Source of the DNA: Hyphomicrobiaceae bacterium | Lineage (GTDB): Bacteria > Pseudomonadota > Alphaproteobacteria > Rhizobiales > Hyphomicrobiaceae | NCBI GenBank assembly: GCA_021730785.1 | Contig: JAKFWF010000024.1 | Location: 82,566-146,565 of the forward strand | Direction of reading: 5' to 3' | Length of the DNA stretch: 64,000 nt | Part shown: in pieces, positions 63,867-64,000 of the stretch | How the letters are laid out: each line of letters opens with the position of its first letter | How positions within the stretch are numbered: position 1 is the first letter of the stretch | The notes under the pieces: model-generated | Told to the model about the DNA's origin: nothing | Database searches by the model: none | The model's input: only the letters and a program-made list of their open reading frames with translations | Translations under genes and position numbers: made by a program

Positions 63867-64000
63867 TCACGACCTCATGACCAGGCGGATCGCAGTCCAT
63901 TTGCTTTCGGCGAACGCTTCGCGGGCGTCGCGGGGCTTGTGGCCTCGACGCCGGATGAGGTTCAGGGTTGCGTTGCGAATGTCGGCGAGGGCTTCGGGGG
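63867..64000 (-). CDS. Transposase-like protein, C-terminal fragment (runs off window)
   Basis: The last 43 residues of a minus-strand gene (EALADIRNATLNLIRRRGHKPRDAREAFAE and on to RLVMRS). The pattern IRNATLNLIRR is like the C-termini of ISAs1/DDE-type transposases. The remainder lies right of the window, so neither the family nor whether it is intact can be settled. Confidence 0.45.
   Translation of the reverse strand, partial: PEALADIRNATLNLIRRRGHKPRDAREAFAESKWTAIRLVMRS

Overview
This is a GC-rich chromosomal window from an alphaproteobacterium, in the Rhizobiales/Rhodospirillales range; I cannot name the genus. The signs are the uppS-cdsA-dxr-rseP-bamA-lpxD-fabZ-lpxA-lpxI-lpxB order, a DUF4167 protein behind prfA-prmC, a DUF1467 protein, a DnaG that has lost its zinc ligands, UbiG, and an Irr-type iron control box in front of mbfA. 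Most of the window is core chromosome. No rRNA, tRNA, CRISPR array or prophage was seen.

Layout. 1-2767: an rSAM/selenodomain-associated transferase and a cytochrome b / molybdopterin oxidoreductase pair. 2764-12108: a selenium locus, with a minus-strand run of methyltransferase, substrate-binding protein, ABC ATPase, fused permease, flavoprotein-SelD fusion, DoxX protein and nucleoside phosphorylase, and a divergent radical SAM/SPASM gene. 12153-24449: uvrB, dnaG, rpoD, an orphan HEIGH metallopeptidase, hlyU-like, clpS-clpA and small membrane proteins. 24473-25967: mbfA behind a perfect Irr/ICE palindrome. 26164-29733: a complete diversity-generating retroelement (DGR). 30018-47909: a MATE exporter, a CapD-type sugar dehydratase, ubiG, lysC, ptsP, prfA-prmC, DUF4167, MOSC, an OmpA protein and a triple helix-hairpin-helix protein. 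48022-63256: yqgE, then pyrH-frr-uppS-cdsA-dxr-rseP-bamA and lpxD-fabZ-lpxA-lpxI-lpxB plus a phosphodiesterase. The right edge cuts a transposase-like gene.

The most important discovery is the DGR. A 118-bp template repeat (TR, 29565-29682) and a 118-bp variable repeat (VR, 27938-28055) differ at exactly 10 positions, and every one is an adenine in the TR. Between them lie an avd gene and a DGR reverse transcriptase with YVDD and IGNLTSQ motifs. The diversified protein has an unusual architecture: an N-terminal TIR domain, a membrane segment, a long coiled coil and a C-terminal formylglycine-generating-enzyme (C-type-lectin fold) domain whose last 40 residues are the VR. This looks like a membrane receptor with a hypermutable outer sensor and a TIR signalling or NAD-cleaving inner domain.

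The selenium locus appears to join oxyanion import to selenophosphate synthesis. The envelope genes form a near-continuous tract linking isoprenoid precursor, lipid carrier, phospholipid, outer-membrane assembly and lipid A synthesis; skp is absent from its usual place between bamA and lpxD.
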